A stretch of DNA of 7,063 nt, taken from NCBI GenBank assembly GCA_937941555.1, contig CALDHJ010000310.1, positions 1 to 7,063 of the forward strand, in the 5' to 3' direction. How positions within the stretch are numbered: position 1 is the first letter of the stretch; every line of letters starts with the position of its first letter. Under the pieces are notes generated by a model. That model saw nothing but the letters and a program-made list of their open reading frames with translations. It had not been told where the DNA came from and searched no databases. The position numbers were made by a program, and so were the translations under genes. This document shows positions 1 to 7,063 of the stretch, one piece after another. This DNA comes from an uncultured Granulosicoccaceae bacterium (GTDB taxonomy: Bacteria > Pseudomonadota > Gammaproteobacteria > CALCKW01).

Positions 1-1
1 C

Positions 2-4246
<4,245 letters not shown>

Positions 4247-4259
4247 TTCGGGGGTTCTT

Positions 4260-4286
4260 GCGGGCTTTGGTTGACACCTGGCCCGC
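4260..4286. repeat. 6-bp inverted repeat flanking the -35 box
   Basis: GCGGGC at 4260-4265 is the exact reverse complement of GCCCGC at 4281-4286. The 15-base interval contains the TTGACA hexamer, and the arm centres are 21 bp apart, about two helical turns. This geometry could suit a dimeric DNA-binding protein covering the -35 region, but six GC-rich bases can match by chance in such a sequence. I recognise no known operator consensus. Confidence 0.3.
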
Positions 4287-4300
4287 TAGAACCCTAAAAT
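4271..4300 (+). promoter_or_regulatory. Predicted sigma70 promoter of the str operon
   Basis: A perfect -35 hexamer TTGACA (4271-4276) is followed after 18 bases by TAAAAT (4295-4300), which matches the TATAAT consensus at five of six positions. Transcription would start near 4305-4308. The bases just after the -10 (TGCCGC) are GC-rich, a feature of stringently controlled ribosomal promoters; that control is inferred, not shown. No AT-rich UP element precedes the -35. The site lies 24 bases after the rpoC stop and about 100 bases before rpsL, so it most likely drives rpsL-rpsG-fusA separately from transcription arriving from rpoBC. Confidence 0.8.
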
Positions 4301-4311
4301 TGCCGCTTTTC

Positions 4312-4345
4312 GCAGGCCGTGTTTCGCACGGCCTGCTTTTGATTT
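4312..4345 (+). terminator. Rho-independent-type stem-loop after rpoC, inside the rpsL leader
   Basis: GCAGGCCGTG (4312-4321) pairs perfectly with CACGGCCTGC (4327-4336) around a 5-base TTTCG loop, and TTTTGATTT (4337-4345) follows. A 10-bp GC-rich stem with a U-rich tail is the classic intrinsic terminator form. It would end transcripts coming from rpoC. However, it lies downstream of the predicted str promoter, with the stem starting only about 5-8 bases after the expected start site, so str transcripts must pass through it. The U-tract is interrupted (four T, then GA), which may make termination partial. It may also serve as a 5'-end hairpin of the rpsL mRNA. Confidence 0.75.
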
Positions 4346-4359
4346 GCCCGCGAACAACT

Positions 4360-4387
4360 GCCGCGAAGCCACGCGGCGCTCGTGGTT
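4360..4387 (+). promoter_or_regulatory. Overlapping alternative hairpins in the rpsL leader (candidate)
   Basis: Two stems compete for the same bases. In hairpin A, GCCGCG (4360-4365) pairs with CGCGGC (4372-4377) around AAGCCA. In hairpin B, AGCCACG (4367-4373) pairs with CGTGGTT (4381-4387), with one G-U pair, around CGGCGCT. Only one can form at a time, and the second ends 21 bases before the rpsL ATG. This could be a conformational switch or a ribosomal-protein binding site, but it resembles no regulator I can name and may be fortuitous in GC-rich sequence. Confidence 0.3.
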
Positions 4388-4408
4388 GAGCTTAGCAACG
4401 GAAACCAT

Positions 4409-4783
4409 ATGGCCACCATAAATCAGCTTGTACGCAAACCGCGTAAGAGCAAGGTCGAGAAAAGTAACGTCCCCGCGCTCGAGGCGTGTCCTCAGAAGCG
4501 TGGTGTGTGTACCCGCGTCTACACCACGACACCGAAGAAGCCGAACTCGGCCATGCGTAAGGTCGCCCGTGTGCGCCTCACCAATGGCTACGAGGTCACC
4601 TCCTACATCGGTGGTGAAGGCCACAACCTGCAAGAGCACTCGGTTGTGCTGATCCGCGGCGGCCGTGTAAAGGATTTGCCGGGTGTGCGGTACCACACCG
4701 TCCGTGGCGCGCTCGACACCCAAGGCGTCGATTCGCGCAAGCAGGGCCGTTCGAAGTACGGCACCAAGCGTCCCAAGTCCTGA
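4409..4783 (+). CDS. rpsL: 30S ribosomal protein S12
   Basis: S12 sits at the decoding centre of the 30S subunit, where it helps monitor codon-anticodon pairing; it is the classical target of streptomycin-resistance mutations. The product is 124 residues, the same length as E. coli S12, and begins [12 protein letters not shown]. Conserved blocks include [13 protein letters not shown] (about 39-51) and [20 protein letters not shown]43 and K88, the residues usually changed in streptomycin resistance, are both wild type, and D89, the RimO methylthiolation site, is present. The ATG at 4409 was chosen because it gives the universal S12 N-terminus; an in-frame GTG at 4382 would add nine unrelated residues. 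The ribosome-binding site is weak: only GGA at 4400-4402, six bases before the ATG. It is the first gene of the str operon, following the promoter at 4271-4300. Confidence 0.98.
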   Translation: MATINQLVRKPRKSKVEKSNVPALEACPQKRGVCTRVYTTTPKKPNSAMRKVARVRLTNGYEVTSYIGGEGHNLQEHSVVLIRGGRVKDLPGVRYHTVRGALDTQGVDSRKQGRSKYGTKRPKS

Positions 4784-4786
4784 GGT
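4782..4786 (+). promoter_or_regulatory. rpsG ribosome-binding site overlapping the rpsL stop
   Basis: GAGGT matches the Shine-Dalgarno core and uses the last two bases of the rpsL TGA stop. It ends 8 bases before the rpsG ATG. A ribosome finishing S12 therefore occupies the S7 initiation site, which suggests translational coupling and equimolar synthesis of the two proteins. Confidence 0.8.
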
Positions 4787-4794
4787 AGTTCGGT

Positions 4795-5265
4795 ATGTCA
4801 CGCAGAAGAGAAAGTCAGCAGCGCGCCATTCTGCCGGACCCCAAGTTCGGTGATCTGAAAGTCGCGAAATTCGTCAACATGATCATGAAGAGCGGCAAGA
4901 AATCCGTCGCAGAGGGCATCCTCTACGGTGCGCTCGATATCCTCGCCGAGAAAGGCAAGGGCGATCCGGTTGAGCTCATGGGCGCTGCCCTCGACAACGT
5001 CAGCCCCTCCGTTGAGGTGAAATCCCGACGTGTTGGTGGTGCGACCTACCAGGTCCCGGTTGAAGTGCGTCCCGTGCGTCGCAATACGCTGGCCATGCGC
5101 TGGATCATCGACGCGGCTCGCAAGCGCGGCGAGAAGTCCATGACCCAGAAACTCGCTGGCGAGTTGTTCGATGCCACTGAGAATCGCGGTTCTGCAGCCA
5201 AGAAACGCGAAGATACGCACCGCATGGCGGAAGCCAACACGGCGGTCGCACACTACCGCTGGTAA
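4795..5265 (+). CDS. rpsG: 30S ribosomal protein S7
   Basis: S7 is a primary 16S rRNA-binding protein that nucleates assembly of the 30S head and lies near the E-site tRNA. The 156-residue product is the usual bacterial length. Visible family hallmarks are the basic N-terminus ([10 protein letters not shown]), ILPDPKFGD at 12-20, the beta-hairpin region [20 protein letters not shown] about 77-96, the [17 protein letters not shown] helix, [13 protein letters not shown], and the terminal HYRW. The start is fixed by the ATG at 4795 with a well-placed GAGGT. Only 11 bases separate it from rpsL, against roughly 100 in E. coli, where S7 binds that spacer to repress its own operon; such a site cannot fit here. 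It ends in TAA and is followed by fusA in the same reading frame. Confidence 0.98.
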   Translation: MSRRRESQQRAILPDPKFGDLKVAKFVNMIMKSGKKSVAEGILYGALDILAEKGKGDPVELMGAALDNVSPSVEVKSRRVGGATYQVPVEVRPVRRNTLAMRWIIDAARKRGEKSMTQKLAGELFDATENRGSAAKKREDTHRMAEANTAVAHYRW

Positions 5266-5275
5266 CACCGCGGTA
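5254..5275 (+). promoter_or_regulatory. Hairpin spanning the rpsG stop codon (candidate)
   Basis: TACCGC (5254-5259) pairs with GCGGTA (5270-5275), and GGT (5261-5263) pairs with ACC (5267-5269). This makes a 9-bp stem with one bulged T at 5260 and an AAC loop. The rpsG TAA stop (5263-5265) lies at the apex. There is no T-run, so it is not an intrinsic terminator. The left arm encodes the conserved HYRW end of S7, while the right arm is non-coding spacer. It ends 6 bases before the fusA ribosome-binding region and could link S7 termination to EF-G initiation. Confidence 0.4.
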
Positions 5276-5280
5276 CACTC

Positions 5281-5295
5281 CGGAATCTTGTCTTG
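5281..5295 (+). promoter_or_regulatory. fusA initiation region: weak GGA and TTG start
   Basis: The only Shine-Dalgarno-like bases are CGGA at 5281-5284, with GGA ending 8 bases before the TTG at 5293-5295. No ATG or GTG occurs in the fusA frame between the rpsG stop (5263) and this TTG. The first in-frame ATG (5338) would remove the N-terminal strand of the GTPase domain. The TTG gives [15 protein letters not shown], which lines up residue for residue with the E. coli N-terminus MARTTPIARYRNIGI, so it decides the start. Confidence 0.8.
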
Positions 5296-7063
5296 TCCCG
5301 CAGCACACCTATTGAGCGCTACCGAAATATCGGAATCATGGCGCACATCGACGCGGGCAAGACCACGACGACCGAGCGTATTCTGTTTTACACCGGCGTC
5401 AACCACAAGATTGGAGAAGTCCACGATGGCGCCGCCACGATGGACTGGATGGAGCAGGAGCAAGAGCGCGGCATAACCATCACGTCTGCCGCGACCACCT
5501 GCTTCTGGAGCGGGTCGGACCAACAGTTCGACCAGCACCGCATCAACATCATTGATACCCCCGGGCACGTCGACTTCACCATCGAGGTCGAGCGGTCGCT
5601 GCGGGTGCTCGACGGTGCCGTGTTTGTCTTGTCATCAGTCGACGGGGTGCAGCCCCAGTCCGAGACCGTGTGGCGACAGGCCAACAAGTACGCTGTGCCG
5701 CGCATGGCGTTCGTCAACAAGATGGACCGGATCGGTTCGAACTACGAATTTGTTCTTGAGAGCCTGAGCAATCGACTGGGGGCGAACCCGGTTCCGGTGC
5801 AATGGCCCATCGGTGAAGAGGAAGACTTTGCCGGCGTCGTCGATCTGATCGCGATGGAGGCCATCACCTGGTCGGATGACGATCTCGGTGCGAACTTCAC
5901 GCGTGGCGAGATCCCGGAGCACCTCGCTGCCGATTGCGCGCTCTGGCGCGAGCGCATGGTCGAGGCGGCCGCCGAGGGCAGTGAGGCCCTGACCGAGAAG
6001 TACCTCGAAGAAGGCGATCTGGACACAACCGACATCGTTGAGGGTTTGCGGCTGCGGACGCTGAGTCTCGATATAGTGCCGGTCACCTGCGGCACGGCCT
6101 TCAAGAACAAGGGCGTCCAGACGCTGCTCGACCGCGTGATCGATCTCATGCCGTCGCCGCTGGACGTGCCGGCGATCCGGGGCGTGGTCGACGAGCAGGA
6201 AGACGAGCGACCGGCCGACGATGACGCGCCCTTTGCAGCGCTGGCGTTCAAGATCGCAACCGACCCGTTCGTCGGGTCGCTGACTTTCATGCGCGTCTAC
6301 TCGGGTGTGTTGAAGTCTGGCGATGCGGTGTACAACTCGGTCAAGGGCAAGCGGGAGCGCATTGGACGCTTGTTGCAGATGCACGCGAGCTCGCGTGAAG
6401 AGATCAAAGAAGTTCGCGCCGGCGATATCGCGGCGGCGGTGGGTCTGAAGGATGTCACAACCGGTGAAACGCTCTGTGCGATGGACAAGAAGATTGTCCT
6501 CGAGCGGATGGAGTTTCCCGAGCCGGTGATTTCGGTTGCCGTCGAGCCGCGGTCGCAGGCGGACCAGGACAAAATGGCGATTGCCTTGGGCCGACTGGCT
6601 CAGGAAGACCCGTCGTTTCGCGTGCACACAGACGAAGAGTCCGGGCAGACGATCATCTCCGGGATGGGCGAATTGCACCTCGAGATCCTCGTCGACCGCA
6701 TGAAGCGCGAGTTCAGCGTCGATGCGAAAGTCGGCAAACCGCAGGTTGCGTATCGCGAGACCATCGGCAAGCAGACCGAGGTGGAAGGCAAGTTCGTTCG
6801 CCAGACCGGCGGCCGGGGTCAGTTCGGGCACGTCTGGTTGCGGCTAGAGCCGCTCGATGCCGGTCAGGGCTACGAGTTTGTCAACGCGATCACGGGCGGT
6901 GTCGTGCCCAAAGAGTACATCCCGGCTGTGGACCGCGGGATACAGGAACAAATGCAGAGCGGCGTGTTGCTCGGGTTCCCGGTTGTGGATGTGAAGGTGA
7001 CGTTGTTCGACGGCTCCTATCACGACGTGGATTCGAGCGAGATGGCGTTCAAGATCGCGGGCT
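5293..7063 (+). CDS. fusA: Elongation factor G (3' end cut by window)
   Basis: EF-G is the cytoplasmic GTPase that drives translocation of tRNA and mRNA on the ribosome and, with ribosome recycling factor, splits spent ribosomes. Visible GTPase motifs are G1 AHIDAGKT (17-24), G2 with T62 in RGITI (59-63), G3 DTPGH (88-92) and G4 NKMD (142-145); G5 is the CGTAFKNKG segment (266-274). Beta-barrel domain II follows (about 293-400), then domain III, and domain IV with the GGRGQFGHV segment and the tip sequence [10 protein letters not shown]577 matches the conserved tip histidine of E. coli (H583). The window stops after residue 590, so the end of domain IV and all of domain V are missing (E. coli EF-G has 704 residues). 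The sequence is canonical EF-G1, not a divergent paralogue. The frame is intact throughout. It is third in the str operon, 27 bases after rpsG. Confidence 0.97.
   Translation, partial: MSRSTPIERYRNIGIMAHIDAGKTTTTERILFYTGVNHKIGEVHDGAATMDWMEQEQERGITITSAATTCFWSGSDQQFDQHRINIIDTPGHVDFTIEVERSLRVLDGAVFVLSSVDGVQPQSETVWRQANKYAVPRMAFVNKMDRIGSNYEFVLESLSNRLGANPVPVQWPIGEEEDFAGVVDLIAMEAITWSDDDLGANFTRGEIPEHLAADCALWRERMVEAAAEGSEALTEKYLEEGDLDTTDIVEGLRLRTLSLDIVPVTCGTAFKNKGVQTLLDRVIDLMPSPLDVPAIRGVVDEQEDERPADDDAPFAALAFKIATDPFVGSLTFMRVYSGVLKSGDAVYNSVKGKRERIGRLLQMHASSREEIKEVRAGDIAAAVGLKDVTTGETLCAMDKKIVLERMEFPEPVISVAVEPRSQADQDKMAIALGRLAQEDPSFRVHTDEESGQTIISGMGELHLEILVDRMKREFSVDAKVGKPQVAYRETIGKQTEVEGKFVRQTGGRGQFGHVWLRLEPLDAGQGYEFVNAITGGVVPKEYIPAVDRGIQEQMQSGVLLGFPVVDVKVTLFDGSYHDVDSSEMAFKIAG

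Noticed and set aside
4382..4408. GTG at 4382 as an earlier rpsL start
   Set aside because: It would add nine residues absent from S12 proteins; ATG 4409 gives the exact conserved N-terminus and the usual 124-residue length.
4405..4412. Palindrome CCATATGG over the rpsL start codon
   Set aside because: An 8-base palindrome is common by chance and the bases are explained by the ATG and the Ala codon after it.
5338..5340. ATG at 5338 as the fusA start
   Set aside because: It would remove the conserved [11 protein letters not shown] segment and leave the P-loop almost at the N-terminus.
5281..5340. Near-repeat of ten bases at 5281 and 5331 (CGGAATCTTG and CGGAATCATG)
   Set aside because: The second copy encodes conserved EF-G residues (I-G-I-M) and the match is short, so it is probably chance.
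4798..5568. 256-codon minus-strand frame across rpsG and the fusA start
   Set aside because: It overlaps two certain genes, and no promoter or ribosome-binding site was noticed for it.
5635..6831. 398-codon open frame on the minus strand opposite fusA
   Set aside because: It lies wholly over a canonical fusA frame, has no recognisable domain, and long antisense frames are expected from third-position GC bias.

Overview
This window is an ordinary but very well conserved housekeeping region: the end of the RNA polymerase rpoBC cluster followed by the start of the str (streptomycin) ribosomal operon, all on the + strand. Four protein genes are present in the order rpoC, rpsL, rpsG, fusA. The protein sequences (beta' with the proteobacterial insert between trigger-loop halves, S12, an S7 ending HYRW, EF-G1) and base composition of roughly 60% GC point to a gammaproteobacterium. 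rpoC runs directly into rpsL, as in Pseudomonas-type gammaproteobacteria; in Escherichia coli rpoBC and the str operon are far apart. I cannot name a genus or order from the sequence.

Layout: rpoC fills 2-4246 and is cut at its 5' end; by alignment with E. coli from memory, about seven codons lie outside the window. The 162-base gap 4247-4408 is the main regulatory stretch. It holds a good sigma70-type promoter (TTGACA at 4271, TAAAAT at 4295), a 6-bp inverted repeat placed around the -35 box, a perfect 10-bp stem-loop followed by TTTTGATTT, and two overlapping candidate leader hairpins just before rpsL. rpsL (4409-4783) and rpsG (4795-5265) are separated by only 11 bases, with the rpsG Shine-Dalgarno overlapping the rpsL stop codon. 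fusA follows after 27 bases from a TTG start at 5293 and runs off the right edge after 590 codons; tuf would be expected next but is not visible.

How the parts work together: beta' forms the catalytic half of RNA polymerase, S12 and S7 build the decoding centre and head of the 30S subunit, and EF-G drives translocation. Co-transcription ties the supply of translation factors to that of ribosomal proteins, and the promoter with its stem-loop sets the boundary between the polymerase and str units.

I found no mobile element, CRISPR array, RNA gene, defence system or unknown gene. The points worth a second look are regulatory: the promoter-plus-hairpin arrangement, the mutually exclusive leader hairpins, the hairpin wrapped round the rpsG stop codon, the missing E. 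coli-type S7 operator space, and the TTG start of fusA. No gene-free stretch exceeds 300 bases.
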